Assembly: GCA_004762155.1 (NCBI GenBank) | Contig: SIHP01000004.1 | Location: 248,001 to 312,000 of the forward strand | Length of the DNA: 64,000 bases | DNA from: Flavobacteriaceae bacterium | Lineage (GTDB): Bacteria; Bacteroidota; Bacteroidia; Flavobacteriales; Flavobacteriaceae | Direction of reading: 5' to 3' | Shown: piece by piece, positions 1-9,430 of the stretch | Layout: each line of letters opens with the position of its first letter | Numbering within the stretch: the first letter of the stretch is position 1 | The notes under the pieces: model-generated | What the model was told of the DNA's origin: nothing | What the model saw: the letters and a program-made list of their open reading frames with translations, nothing else | The model's database searches: none | Program-made: the position numbers and the translations under genes

Positions 1-141
1 TAATGTTTTTATGGCTTTTAAATTTGTTGACTAATTTTAAACTCCTAAAAATAAGTTATTTTAAGAGTAAAGCATATAAAATTCAAATGTTTAAATACTT
101 AGTTGAAGTATTATAATAAATTAATAAAGAGAAAAATTTAT

Positions 142-1041
142 TTATGAATAAAGTATAAGAAAAACACCAATCATAATTCCTGCTAGTGGCACTAATTTTT
201 TTCTTTTGTTTTTTTCTTTAAAAACAATTCCACCAATAACAACAGCAATTATTATTTGACTACGTTTTATGGCAGAAAGCAGCATAATTAAAGCATCTGG
301 ATCTTGTAGTGCTTTAAAATAAAAATAATCTGCAGTTTGTAATAAAATACCAACTGCTGGGATTGACCATCTGAATTTAAAGGCTTTTCTTTTTTCTTGA
401 TAAGGAAACCAAGTAATAGATAAAATGATTAGTAATATTAGTATTGTATAAAAACAAAACCAAAATTGTAAAGTTTGTGGATTTAATGTTAAGCTTTGAA
501 TTAAAAACTTATCATATAAACCACTAGAAGCGCCCAAGAATGTAGCTCCAATAATAGCAAATATCCATTTATTTTTTTTAAAATGGATTCCTTCTTTTTT
601 ACCTATTCTTGAATATAATAAAACCGAGCCAATAATGAGAAAAAAACCAATCCATTGCCAAGTATTTGGCTTTTCTTGATAAATAATTATGGCACCTATA
701 AAGGTAAAAAAAGGCCCAGCAGAACGTATTGGGGTTACAATTGTTATTGGTAAATGTTTTAGTGCTTGGTAAGCTAATACCCAAGAAGAAGCCATTATAG
801 CTGACTTTATAGCTATAAACCCATGTGTTTCCCAAGGTAATTTAGTTACATTAAAATTTATTTTAGCCATATATTCAGGATAAAAGACAGAGCCTAAATA
901 AAAGGGCAGAAGTAATAAAAAACCAGCTGATATTGTACCGAGTAATACCGGAAAAACTTCGTTCCCTTGAACTGCATGTTTTTTACACAAGTTATGTAAT
1001 CCTAAAAATAAAGCCGCTAAAAGTCCTAAATACATCCACAT
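142..1041 (-). CDS. EamA/DMT-superfamily inner-membrane transporter
   Basis: A 299-residue protein made almost entirely of hydrophobic helices (about ten predicted membrane segments). It shows the two-repeat arrangement of the EamA (drug/metabolite transporter) family, with the second repeat starting near residue 155. Length is normal for the family, which exports or imports small metabolites; the substrate cannot be read from sequence. It lies on the minus strand downstream of the Nudix regulator, separated by about 100 bp, and could be cotranscribed with it. Family assignment is firm, function is not. Confidence 0.85.
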   Translation of the reverse strand: MWMYLGLLAALFLGLHNLCKKHAVQGNEVFPVLLGTISAGFLLLLPFYLGSVFYPEYMAKINFNVTKLPWETHGFIAIKSAIMASSWVLAYQALKHLPITIVTPIRSAGPFFTFIGAIIIYQEKPNTWQWIGFFLIIGSVLLYSRIGKKEGIHFKKNKWIFAIIGATFLGASSGLYDKFLIQSLTLNPQTLQFWFCFYTILILLIILSITWFPYQEKRKAFKFRWSIPAVGILLQTADYFYFKALQDPDALIMLLSAIKRSQIIIAVVIGGIVFKEKNKRKKLVPLAGIMIGVFLILYS

Positions 1042-1145
1042 AATGCGCGCGAAGATACTAGAATTATAAAATGAAGTTATTTCTTTTTATAAAAACTTAT
1101 TTCTTGTTATTAATATGTTTAATGTTTAAAAATTTTAAAGTGCCT

Positions 1146-1883
1146 TTAAATATTAATTAAGTAGTTTTTTTGAAACATTTTTTTATAAATATCTTTACTA
1201 AACATATATAATTGAGCAGGTTTTTTAGAAACACCTACTTGTTTTTCATCCAAAGGAATTATATATTTTTTGTTGATTAATTTTCTTCTAAAATTACGAT
1301 TATCAATATTTATATCTAAAACAGATTGGTATACTTCATGTACTTCGTTAATGGTAAATTTATCTGGTAATAATTCAAATATTACAGGTTCTGCTAAACA
1401 TTTTATTTTTAAATCTTCATAAGCTTCAAAAATTATTTTTTCATGATCAAAACCTATTTCAGGTAAATTATTAATAGGAAACCATTGTTTTTGATATTTA
1501 TTATTTTTAAGATCTACGTCTTCCGTTTTTAATAAAAAATAATAAGCAACTGTAATTGTTCTCAAATTAAACCCCTCATGTTTAATCCAAATTAAATCTT
1601 TCTCACCAGACAATCTATTTGGATCTCCAAAAGCTTTAAACTGTTTTTTGTATTGATTAGTTAAGCCTGTTAATTCTTTTAAAACTCTAGTAGCAGTATC
1701 GTCTAGGGTTTCGTTTTTGTGCATATGATATCCCGTTAAAACATGGTCATTTACTAAAATATCAGATCCTTTATCAGATTCTAAATAACGTTTCATTAAT
1801 AAAACATTAAGTGATTTTGAGATTGTATCATATCCAAAAACAACACAATCTACAGAAATGTTTGTAATTTTTTCAAATTTCAT
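1146..1883 (-). CDS. Nudix-related transcriptional regulator (NrtR/AraR type)
   Basis: 245 residues. The N-terminal half is a Nudix fold (about residues 8-150) and the C-terminal part (about 165-235) is a winged-helix DNA-binding domain, as in NrtR and the Bacteroides arabinose regulator AraR. The Nudix box at about residues 51-74 is degenerate: the REUxEE core reads RVLKEL, so catalytic Glu residues are missing. A ligand sensor rather than a hydrolase is therefore likely. It is divergent from the polyol uptake and catabolism operon starting at 2106, which makes it the obvious candidate for the AAACGT-N7-ACGTTT operator there. That regulatory link is inference; family placement is well supported. 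Confidence 0.82.
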   Translation of the reverse strand: MKFEKITNISVDCVVFGYDTISKSLNVLLMKRYLESDKGSDILVNDHVLTGYHMHKNETLDDTATRVLKELTGLTNQYKKQFKAFGDPNRLSGEKDLIWIKHEGFNLRTITVAYYFLLKTEDVDLKNNKYQKQWFPINNLPEIGFDHEKIIFEAYEDLKIKCLAEPVIFELLPDKFTINEVHEVYQSVLDINIDNRNFRRKLINKKYIIPLDEKQVGVSKKPAQLYMFSKDIYKKMFQKNYLINI

Positions 1884-1990
1884 ATAAATATCATATTAGA
1901 GATTAAATGTACTGTTTACGTTAACTTAATTCAAATTATTAAATGCTAAAATTAGTGATTATTTGCTAATTATATGACTGTATTTTTATA

Positions 1991-2014
1991 AAAAACACAT
2001 TTTAATGTGTTTTT
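1991..2014. other. Symmetric hairpin in the divergent intergenic region
   Basis: AAAAACACA and TGTGTTTTT arms enclose a short T/A loop and are followed by a T-run on either strand. It looks like a small bidirectional terminator, but it sits between two divergent genes, just upstream of the -33 element of the polyol operon. It may insulate the two promoters. Function is not established. Confidence 0.4.
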
Positions 2015-2019
2015 TTTTA

Positions 2020-2048
2020 TTGATATGTTGTTTTTTTTTATACATTTG
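2020..2048 (+). promoter_or_regulatory. Bacteroidota-type promoter of the polyol operon
   Basis: TTG at 2020-2022, an 18-nt spacer, then TACATTTG at 2041-2048, matching the TTTG-N19-TAnnTTTG promoter pattern known for Bacteroidota. Transcription is expected to start near 2054-2056, about 50 nt before the first ORF at 2106. Confidence 0.65.
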
Positions 2049-2054
2049 AAAAAC

Positions 2055-2073
2055 AAACGTAAAAATGACGTTT
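2055..2073. promoter_or_regulatory. Palindromic operator AAACGT-N7-ACGTTT
   Basis: A perfect 6-bp inverted repeat with a 7-nt spacer, starting exactly 6 nt after the -7 box and so covering the expected transcription start. That position suits a repressor. The same palindrome with the same spacing to a -7 box recurs at 9432-9450. The divergently encoded Nudix regulator is the likely ligand-responsive binder (inference). Confidence 0.6.
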
Positions 2074-2105
2074 AAAATTAAATATCTAATTTAAATATTA
2101 AAACA

Positions 2106-2996
2106 ATGAAATACAGTCTATTATGTTTAAAAGAAAAATTATATGGTTTAATAAACAAATCAAATAAAAAAAAATATGATATATTTAAATTACGTAGTGT
2201 ATCAGTAGTATTATTAATGTTATTTTTTATGCATTCTATGTCTGCACAAAAAGAAATGGAAACAGAAAATGATTATAAAGCTTTTAATGCAAGTGCACAT
2301 TTAAAAAATATGCATACGTGGCATGGTTTTGTAGTCCATCCAGGTGCTATTTTTGCTACTAGTTTAGAATATAATTCTAAAAATAAAAAATTTACAGCAG
2401 GTTTTTGGGGAGGAGCAAGTTTTACAAGTGTTGATATTCCACATAATACTTCAGGAGAATATGTTAGTGCAAATTACAAAGAGTTCTCTATTTATACAAA
2501 GTATCGTTTTTCGGATACTTTTTTTATAGAAGCTGTTACACATAATAACTATACAGGAGTAGAAGAAAGAGGAGATGAATTGCATTATTGGAGTTATGAT
2601 AAAACACAAGGATATAATTTTGTAGATATTAACTTTGGATATAATATAACACCAAATACATTACTATACTTAGCTACTATTGTAGGGGGTGGTTCTGGGG
2701 ATTATGAAACACAATCAGATGGATCTTTAAAAGATTCTTGGACACAATACTTTGAGATTAAAAGTACAGTTTGGGAAAAAGAAGATTATAAACTATCTCT
2801 CTTTGCAGGTGGGGCATGGTCTTTTTTAACAGATAAAACTTTTTATACTGAAAGTGCTGGAAACATTATTAACGTTGGTGCAGCTTTTAGTAAAAACGTA
2901 ATGATTGGAAATTATAAATTACCAGTAGAAGTAACGGCTATGTGGAATCCAGAAAAAGAAATAACTGTATTACAATTAGATTTAACTTTATTTTAA
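2106..2996 (+). CDS. Outer-membrane beta-barrel-like protein of the polyol operon
   Basis: 296 residues with a long N-terminal segment and a hydrophobic signal region around residues 31-47 ending in SAQ, a probable signal-peptidase I site. The rest is rich in alternating aromatic and polar strands and ends in a hydrophobic residue plus Phe (LTLF), typical of outer-membrane barrels. It is the first gene of the operon, 33 bp before the ABC binding protein, so it may be the outer-membrane channel for the substrate. The first Met precedes an unusually long n-region; a later start is possible. No named family is recognised. Confidence 0.6.
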   Translation: MKYSLLCLKEKLYGLINKSNKKKYDIFKLRSVSVVLLMLFFMHSMSAQKEMETENDYKAFNASAHLKNMHTWHGFVVHPGAIFATSLEYNSKNKKFTAGFWGGASFTSVDIPHNTSGEYVSANYKEFSIYTKYRFSDTFFIEAVTHNNYTGVEERGDELHYWSYDKTQGYNFVDINFGYNITPNTLLYLATIVGGGSGDYETQSDGSLKDSWTQYFEIKSTVWEKEDYKLSLFAGGAWSFLTDKTFYTESAGNIINVGAAFSKNVMIGNYKLPVEVTAMWNPEKEITVLQLDLTLF

Positions 2997-3029
2997 TAAT
3001 ATTAACTATTAAACAAATACTATTTTATT

Positions 3030-4094
3030 ATGAAAACAAAAAATATAAAAATCGTTTTTAAAAAATTACTAAAGTCTTTAATGGTGTTTGCTATAACCTT
3101 TAGTTTTTTTAATTGTGTTGAACAAACAACAGCAACAAAGACAGATGTAAATAGTGAAAGCGCCAAAGGAGAAATAATTAATAGTGCAGTAGATCTTAAA
3201 GGAAAAAAAATAGGGTATTGTACCCCATCACTAAATGCTCCTTATTACCAAGCATTATTGCAAAGTATAAAAGCAAGTACAGAAAAAAATGGAATGATTT
3301 TTTTATCTGCAGATGGACAAAATGATATTAATAAACAAATAGCAGCTGTAGAAGATTTAATTACAAAAGGTGTAGATGCTTTATTATTAAACCCTAAAGA
3401 TCCTGATGCTTTGGTTGGTGTAACTAAAATAGCAAAAGCAGCTGGAATTCCTGTATTTATTATTGATAGTTCTATAGATTCTTCAGCAGACTATGTAACG
3501 ACTATTCAGTCTAATAATTTAGCAAATGGAGAATTAGCAGGTGAGTGGTTAGCCAAGAAATTTGGAAATAAAAAAATGAATATTGCTTTACTAAGTGGTA
3601 ATGCTGGAAACCCAGTTGGTAGAACTCGTAAACAAGGATTATTACAAGGTATAACAGAAGAACAATTAAGAACGCAAGGAAAAATTGATTTAGATGTTAA
3701 AACACAAGCGTACACAGAATGGTCTTATGCAGGAGGTTTAAAAGCTATGGAAGATATTTTAGTAGCTCACCCTGATATTAATGTTGTAATTACAGAATCG
3801 GATGTTTGTGTTTTAGGTGCTATTAAAGCTATTGCACAAGCAGGAAAAACAGATGATATTTTAATTGTTGCTGGTGCAGATGGACAAAAAGAGGCGATTA
3901 AATATATTATGGATACTGACTTTTACGGATGTACAGCAATGAATAGTCCAGTGCAAATTGGTAAAAATGCTGTTGAATATGCTATCCAATATATAAACGG
4001 AAAAAGAGATTTTCCAAAAACATCTTTTACAGCTCCATTACTAATTACAAAAGAAAACGCTGCTAAATATTACAATCCAAAAGCGTTATTTTAA
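3030..4094 (+). CDS. Sugar/polyol ABC transporter substrate-binding lipoprotein (RbsB-like)
   Basis: 354 residues. A lipoprotein signal ends in FFNC near residue 29, followed by a periplasmic-binding-protein type I domain of the ribose/LacI fold (about 57-350). The phrase KKIGYCTPSLNAPYYQALLQSIK opens the domain; only its short KIGYCTPSLNAPYY core need be noted. The protein should capture a sugar or polyol in the periplasm for the ATPase and permease encoded next. The next gene begins within about 20 bp. Downstream mannitol-type dehydrogenase and fructokinase genes point to a hexitol ligand, which is inference. Confidence 0.88.
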   Translation: MKTKNIKIVFKKLLKSLMVFAITFSFFNCVEQTTATKTDVNSESAKGEIINSAVDLKGKKIGYCTPSLNAPYYQALLQSIKASTEKNGMIFLSADGQNDINKQIAAVEDLITKGVDALLLNPKDPDALVGVTKIAKAAGIPVFIIDSSIDSSADYVTTIQSNNLANGELAGEWLAKKFGNKKMNIALLSGNAGNPVGRTRKQGLLQGITEEQLRTQGKIDLDVKTQAYTEWSYAGGLKAMEDILVAHPDINVVITESDVCVLGAIKAIAQAGKTDDILIVAGADGQKEAIKYIMDTDFYGCTAMNSPVQIGKNAVEYAIQYINGKRDFPKTSFTAPLLITKENAAKYYNPKALF

Positions 4095-4112
4095 TTGTTT
4101 AACTCAGTTGAT

Positions 4113-5633
4113 ATGCAAAATTCAGAAAGCGAATACCGAATTGAAATGACCGGAATATCAAAAAGTTTTGGTGTTGTTTCAGTACTCGAAAATGTAACCT
4201 TTAAAGTAAAACATGGTGAAATACATGCTTTACTTGGAGAAAATGGTGCAGGAAAATCCACTTTAGTTAAAATTTTAAGTGGTGTGCATCAAAAAGATAG
4301 TGGTAAGGTTTTATTAAATGGTTCAGAAATAAATCCTAAAAATACGCATGACGGACAAGTTTTAGGTATTAGTGTTGTATATCAAGAGTTGTCATTGGTT
4401 AACGATTTATCTGTTGCCGAAAATATTTACTTACACAAATTAGGTGCTAGTAAGTTTTGGATGAATTGGAAACAACTTAATAAAGATGCTCAAGAGTTAA
4501 TAGATTCATTAGGTTTTGAAATAGACGCAACTGCAACTGTAAGAGACTTAAGTATTGTACAAAAACAAGTCGTAGAAATTGCTAAAGCAATATCAGAAGA
4601 CACAAAAGTTTTAATTTTAGACGAACCTACAACAGTTTTTGATCCAACAGATACTCAAAAGTTATTTGATAACCTTTTTAAATTAAAAGAAAAAGGAATT
4701 TCAATTATTTACATATCACATCATTTAGAAGAAATTTTTAAAATAGCGGATAGTATTACTGTTTTAAGAGATGGTGTAGATACAGGAAGTATGGTAGTTG
4801 CAAATACCAATACAGATGGAGTTATTCGTTTAATGATTGGTAGAGAATTAACAGATTTGTATCCTATAAGGGATTCAAAAATAGGAAGTGAACCTGTTTT
4901 TGAGGTAAAAAATCTTACTGCTAAAAATAATTTGGTACATGATGTTTCATTTTCAGTTAAACCAGGAGAAGTATTAGGTATTGCAGGTTTAGGAGGAAGC
5001 GGAAGAACGGAAACGGCAAAGCTTATTTTTGGAGCATATAAAAAAGAGTCAGGAACTTTAATTTTAGATGGTAAGGAAATAAAAACAAAATCTCCTGTAG
5101 ATGCTGTAGCGCATGAAATAGGTTTTGTTTCTGAAGATAGAAAAGAAGAAGGTGTTTTTTTGCCATTATCCATAAGAAAAAACATAAGCGTTACTAATTT
5201 TTCATCCATTTCTAGCAAATTAGGTTTCATAAGTGTTGATAAAGAGTATGACAATGTTTTGGGGTTGATAAATAAATTAAATATTAAAACACCTAGTTCA
5301 GAAGTAGACGTAAAAAATCTTTCAGGAGGAAATCAACAAAAAGTTGCATTGGCTAAATGGTTAAGTATAGATAGTAAGGTTATTCTTATTGATGAACCTA
5401 CTCGAGGTGTAGATGTTGGTGCCAAAGTAGAGATTTATAATTTAATTAATGAGGTAGCCAAAAAAGGTGTTGGAGTAATTGTTATTTCTTCTGATATGCC
5501 AGAGATTATGGGTATTTCAGATAGAATATTAGTTATGCATAAAGGTACTATTTATGGCGAATTACCTAGAGAAAAATTTTCGGAAGAAAATATTTTACGT
5601 TACTCAATAGGTAAACCAATAAAACAAAATTAA
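4113..5633 (+). CDS. Sugar ABC transporter ATP-binding protein, two ATPase domains (RbsA-like)
   Basis: About 506 residues from the ATG at 4113. A TTG at 4095 directly after the previous stop would add six residues, but the ATG is more plausible. Two fused ATPase domains: the first has Walker A GENGAGKST and Walker B LILDEPT, the second a degenerate Walker A (GLGGSGRTE) and a full signature LSGGNQQK. This asymmetry is normal for RbsA/MglA proteins of the CUT2 class. It energises the permease encoded 20 bp downstream. Confidence 0.92.
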   Translation: MQNSESEYRIEMTGISKSFGVVSVLENVTFKVKHGEIHALLGENGAGKSTLVKILSGVHQKDSGKVLLNGSEINPKNTHDGQVLGISVVYQELSLVNDLSVAENIYLHKLGASKFWMNWKQLNKDAQELIDSLGFEIDATATVRDLSIVQKQVVEIAKAISEDTKVLILDEPTTVFDPTDTQKLFDNLFKLKEKGISIIYISHHLEEIFKIADSITVLRDGVDTGSMVVANTNTDGVIRLMIGRELTDLYPIRDSKIGSEPVFEVKNLTAKNNLVHDVSFSVKPGEVLGIAGLGGSGRTETAKLIFGAYKKESGTLILDGKEIKTKSPVDAVAHEIGFVSEDRKEEGVFLPLSIRKNISVTNFSSISSKLGFISVDKEYDNVLGLINKLNIKTPSSEVDVKNLSGGNQQKVALAKWLSIDSKVILIDEPTRGVDVGAKVEIYNLINEVAKKGVGVIVISSDMPEIMGISDRILVMHKGTIYGELPREKFSEENILRYSIGKPIKQN

Positions 5634-5653
5634 TAACATAAAAAATCAAAACA

Positions 5654-6622
5654 ATGGGCACAACAATAAAAGAACAACTTAGTAGTCCAAGAGGAATATT
5701 AAATTTTTTAATAAAATATAATACAATATTTATTTTTGTATTACTGGTTATTTTTTCAGCAATTATTTCAGATGTTTTTTTTACATCAGTAAATCTTTCT
5801 AATTTATTAAAACAAGTATCAGGTATTGGTATTATAAGTATTGGTATGTTACTTGTTATTCTTACAGGTGGTATTGACTTATCTGTAGGTTCAATGGTAG
5901 CTTTATTGGCTGTTACTTTTGCTATTTTGGTTAATGTAGTAATCTTACCTGTAGCTATTCTTTTAACTGTAATGGTAGGATTTGCTTTAGGTAGTGTGGC
6001 TGGTTATTTGGTAGCTTATCAAAAAATGGCTCCATTTATAGCAACTTTAGCTTTAATGACTGTGGCAAGAGGTTTGGGGTTTATTTATGCAAAAGGATCT
6101 CCAATTACTTTTAAAACCCCAGGAGGAGAATTTATGTCAAATTTTGCTAATAATTCAACTTTAGGTATTCCTAATATCGCGATTGTATTTTTTTTAATAG
6201 TTGGTATTGCATCTGTAATGTTACGATATAATGTATTTGGAAGATTAATTATAGCTATGGGAAGTAACGAAGAAGCCTCTCGTTTATCAGGAATTAAAGT
6301 TAATAAATATAAATTTTTAGTTTACGCTATTTCAGGTTCTTTAGCGGCCATTGCTGCTGTAATTGTAGCTTCTAGAACTAATTTAGGATCGCCAAATATG
6401 GGAATGGCTTGGGAATTAGATGCTATTGCAGCTGTGGTTATTGGTGGGGCTAGTTTAAATGGAGGAAGAGGAACAGCTATAAATACTTTAATGGGGGTAC
6501 TTATTTTAGGTTTAATAGGTAATATTTTAAACTTATTAAATGTACCATCATATCCGCAGCAAGTAGTTAAAGGAGCGATTATAATTTTTGCTGTATTACT
6601 TCAAAAATTCGAAAAAAAATAA
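5654..6622 (+). CDS. Sugar ABC transporter permease (RbsC-like)
   Basis: 322 residues with 8-10 hydrophobic helices and the CUT2 permease sequence GGIDLSVGSMVAL near residues 71-84 and IGGASLNGGRGT near 268-279, both hallmarks of ribose-type permeases. It forms the inner-membrane channel for the binding protein and ATPase encoded upstream. Genes are spaced by about 20 bp throughout, consistent with one transcript. Substrate is inferred only from operon context. Confidence 0.92.
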   Translation: MGTTIKEQLSSPRGILNFLIKYNTIFIFVLLVIFSAIISDVFFTSVNLSNLLKQVSGIGIISIGMLLVILTGGIDLSVGSMVALLAVTFAILVNVVILPVAILLTVMVGFALGSVAGYLVAYQKMAPFIATLALMTVARGLGFIYAKGSPITFKTPGGEFMSNFANNSTLGIPNIAIVFFLIVGIASVMLRYNVFGRLIIAMGSNEEASRLSGIKVNKYKFLVYAISGSLAAIAAVIVASRTNLGSPNMGMAWELDAIAAVVIGGASLNGGRGTAINTLMGVLILGLIGNILNLLNVPSYPQQVVKGAIIIFAVLLQKFEKK

Positions 6623-6646
6623 AAACATAAACATACGTTATATCTA

Positions 6647-8143
6647 ATGACTAGTTATAAATTAAACACACAAAACTTAACAGCTATTTCAAGTCAGGTT
6701 TCAATACCTGAATATAATAGAGATACTATAAATACTGGTATTGTACATGTAGGTATTGGCGGTTTTCATAGAGCACATCAAGCATATTATACAGATCAAT
6801 TATTAAAAGATCCTTCATTTAATAATTGGGGAATCTGTGGTGTTGCTTTATTAGATTTTGATACAAAAATATACAACATTTTAAAAGATCAAAATGGATT
6901 ATATACTTTAATTGTTAAAGAGTTAGATGGTTCTCTTACGAAAAAAGTAATAGGTGCTATGGTTGAGTATTTATTTGCACCAGAAAATCCATTAAGAGTA
7001 ATTGAAAAAATGGCGAATCCAGATATTAAAATTATAACCTTAACAATTACAGAAGGTGGTTATAATTATAATGAAGCTACTGGTACTTTTGATTTCGAAA
7101 ATCTATTAATTCAACATGATTTAAAAAATCCTGATGTACCAAAAACAATCTTTGGATATCTAACTCAGTCTTTAAAGTTAAGAAAAGAAAGAGGCTTATT
7201 GGGGTGTACTATACAATCATGTGATAATATCCAAGGAAATGGGCACATGATAAAAAAAATGCTTTTGAGTTATGTAAAAGAAGCTGAACCATCATTAATT
7301 TCTTGGATAAAAGAAAATGTTTCTTTTCCTAATTCAATGGTAGATAGAATAACACCAGCAACAGCTTCATCAGATATTATTAACCTAAAAAAAACTTCAG
7401 GTATTGATGATGCTTGGCCAGTAGTTTGTGAACCTTTTATACAGTGGGTAATTGAAGATGATTTTATAGCGGGAAGACCAGCATGGGAAAATGTTGGAGT
7501 TCAATTTGTAAAAGATGTGCTGCCTTATGAAAAAATGAAGTTGGCTTTATTAAATGCTGGTCATTCTGTAATAGGTATTCTTGGAGCGCTAATGGGATAT
7601 AAAACTATTGATAAAGCTGTAAATAATCCTCAAATACATTCTTTTTTGGAAATTTATATGGATAATGAAGTAACTCCTACACTTGATGGTTTAGAAGGTG
7701 TTGATTTAAAAAAATACAAAACCTCTTTATTACAACGATTTGGCAATGTTTATATAGAAGATCAAATAGATAGAATTTGCTCTGAAAGTTCTGCTAAAAT
7801 TCCAATTTTTATGTTGCCAACCATTTATAAGCAATTGGCAAATAAAGGAAATATTACACATGGAGCATTTGTAATAGCTGCTTGGGCAATATACAGTTTA
7901 GGGAAAGATGAAAGTGGAAAGGATTTAAATATTAAAGATGCCATGGTTGATGTTTTAAATGAAAAAGCAAAAGCATCACAAGAGAAGCCAGCATCATTTT
8001 TAGAAATAGCTTCTATATTTAGAGACCTTAAAGAATCTAAACAATTTGTAGAAGCATATACAAGTGCATACAACAGCATTGTAAAAAATAATATAGAAGC
8101 AAGTATTAAAGCATTAAATGCTCTTGCTTTAAGCAATAATTAA
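6647..8143 (+). CDS. Mannitol dehydrogenase family polyol 2-dehydrogenase
   Basis: 498 residues, the usual size of long-chain polyol dehydrogenases (mannitol 2-dehydrogenase, fructuronate reductase). An N-terminal NAD-binding domain with GIGGFHRAHQAYY (about 38-50) is followed by the catalytic K-x4-N-x2-H motif in KLALLNAGH (about 299-307). The expected reaction is NAD-dependent oxidation of a hexitol such as D-mannitol to D-fructose. A fructokinase gene starts 6 bp later, which fits mannitol or arabitol use. Exact polyol specificity cannot be read from sequence. Confidence 0.88.
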   Translation: MTSYKLNTQNLTAISSQVSIPEYNRDTINTGIVHVGIGGFHRAHQAYYTDQLLKDPSFNNWGICGVALLDFDTKIYNILKDQNGLYTLIVKELDGSLTKKVIGAMVEYLFAPENPLRVIEKMANPDIKIITLTITEGGYNYNEATGTFDFENLLIQHDLKNPDVPKTIFGYLTQSLKLRKERGLLGCTIQSCDNIQGNGHMIKKMLLSYVKEAEPSLISWIKENVSFPNSMVDRITPATASSDIINLKKTSGIDDAWPVVCEPFIQWVIEDDFIAGRPAWENVGVQFVKDVLPYEKMKLALLNAGHSVIGILGALMGYKTIDKAVNNPQIHSFLEIYMDNEVTPTLDGLEGVDLKKYKTSLLQRFGNVYIEDQIDRICSESSAKIPIFMLPTIYKQLANKGNITHGAFVIAAWAIYSLGKDESGKDLNIKDAMVDVLNEKAKASQEKPASFLEIASIFRDLKESKQFVEAYTSAYNSIVKNNIEASIKALNALALSNN

Positions 8144-8148
8144 AAGTA

Positions 8149-9030
8149 ATGAAAAATATAGTTTGTTTTGGAGAAGTGTTATGGGATATTTTTCCAAATC
8201 ACAAAAAAATAGGAGGAGCACCTTTAAATGTAGGGCTCAGGTTACAGTCATTAAATAATAAAGTAGCACTAATTAGTAGTATAGGAGATGATGATAATGG
8301 TAAAAAAATAATAGATTTTATAAAGAAACAAGGTATTATAATTGAGCATATTCAAATAGATGATAAATTAAAAACAGGTGAAGTGATTGTAATGTTAAAT
8401 CAAAAAGGATCAGCTTCTTATGATATAAAGTTTGCTAGAGCTTGGGATAATATTCAATTTACAGAAAGTGCCAAAAAAAATACAGAATTAGCGGATGCTT
8501 TTATTTTTGGAAGTTTAGTAGCGAGAGATGAAAAGTCAAGAGAAACATTATACGCTCTTTTAAAAATAGCAAAATATAAAATTTTAGATATTAATCTTAG
8601 AGAACCTTATTATACAATAGATGTATTAAATCACTTAATGAATGAAGCAGATTTCATTAAATTTAATGATGATGAAATTTTTGAAATTTCTGAAATGTTA
8701 AATTCTAAATCACATTCATTAGAACAAAATATTAAATTTATAGCAGAACATACAAATACTAAGTCTATTTGTGTAACCAAAGGTCGCCATGGAGCTATTT
8801 TATTTTACAATGATGTTTTTTACTATAATAGTGGTTACAAAATAAAAGTGATTGATACAGTAGGAGCAGGAGACTCTTTTTTAGCTTCATTAATAGATAA
8901 ACTATTAAAAGGAACTTCTGCACAAGAAGCTATAGATTTTGCTACAGCAATTGGAGCTTTAGTAGCTAGTAATGAGGGAGCAAACCCAATAATCTCGAAA
9001 GAAGAAATAGATGGTCTAATGAATATTTAA
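8149..9030 (+). CDS. PfkB-family carbohydrate kinase, probable fructokinase
   Basis: 293 residues with the two PfkB signatures: GGAPLNVGLRL near residues 23-33, and DTVGAGDSF near 239-247 containing the catalytic Asp. Closest in look to bacterial fructokinases. It would phosphorylate the ketose made by the dehydrogenase encoded just upstream, feeding fructose 6-phosphate to glycolysis. It is the last gene of the operon; a terminator follows at 9068. Confidence 0.85.
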   Translation: MKNIVCFGEVLWDIFPNHKKIGGAPLNVGLRLQSLNNKVALISSIGDDDNGKKIIDFIKKQGIIIEHIQIDDKLKTGEVIVMLNQKGSASYDIKFARAWDNIQFTESAKKNTELADAFIFGSLVARDEKSRETLYALLKIAKYKILDINLREPYYTIDVLNHLMNEADFIKFNDDEIFEISEMLNSKSHSLEQNIKFIAEHTNTKSICVTKGRHGAILFYNDVFYYNSGYKIKVIDTVGAGDSFLASLIDKLLKGTSAQEAIDFATAIGALVASNEGANPIISKEEIDGLMNI

Positions 9031-9067
9031 AAAATATTTATATAGTATTTTAATCCACAATGACTTC

Positions 9068-9107
9068 AACTATAATATATCTTTTAAGGTGTATTATAGT
9101 TTTTTTA
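9068..9107 (+). terminator. Terminator of the polyol operon
   Basis: Ten-base arms AACTATAATA and TATTATAGTT are perfectly complementary and run into a seven-T tract. It lies 38 bp after the fructokinase stop and separates that operon from the RNA array downstream. Confidence 0.75.
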
Positions 9108-9254
9108 TTTTATAATCTTCTCTTAGATTGAATTCTTATTAAATATTTTGTTTTTGTGAACCCATTTTATTTCGATTTAAATTAAAAAAAAGCTCTTTTT
9201 TTTAAATTTTAGAATATTTGTTACTTAATTTTAAAAAAAGTTAATTTTTTTTAA

Positions 9255-9273
9255 CTACGTATTATATACGTTT
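9255..9273. promoter_or_regulatory. Second, partial copy of the operator palindrome
   Basis: CTACGT-N7-ACGTTT. The 18 bases at 9257-9274 are identical to those at 9434-9451; only the outer left arm differs. Centre-to-centre distance to the full operator is 177 bp. It could be an auxiliary site for looping or cooperative binding (inference). Confidence 0.45.
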
Positions 9274-9417
9274 ATTTTTTTTAAGACCAATAAAACAGTA
9301 GTGAATAGTGTTTTATTATTTATTTTTAAATTAAGTATTTAAAAATAAAAACACGTAAAATGCAGTTATTCAGTTGTTTATTAACAAATGTATATAACTT
9401 ACCTTCTTTAAATAGAT

Positions 9418-9425
9418 TAACTTTG
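9418..9425 (+). promoter_or_regulatory. -7 box (TAACTTTG) of the RNA array promoter
   Basis: Matches TAnnTTTG. No strong -33 TTG lies at the ideal distance, so activity may depend on other factors. The expected start is at about 9431-9434, inside the operator. Confidence 0.5.
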
Positions 9426-9430
9426 CCATG

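Noticed and set aside
4721..5254. 177-residue minus-strand ORF inside the RbsA-like gene
   Set aside because: Shadow frame of a clear two-domain ABC ATPase.
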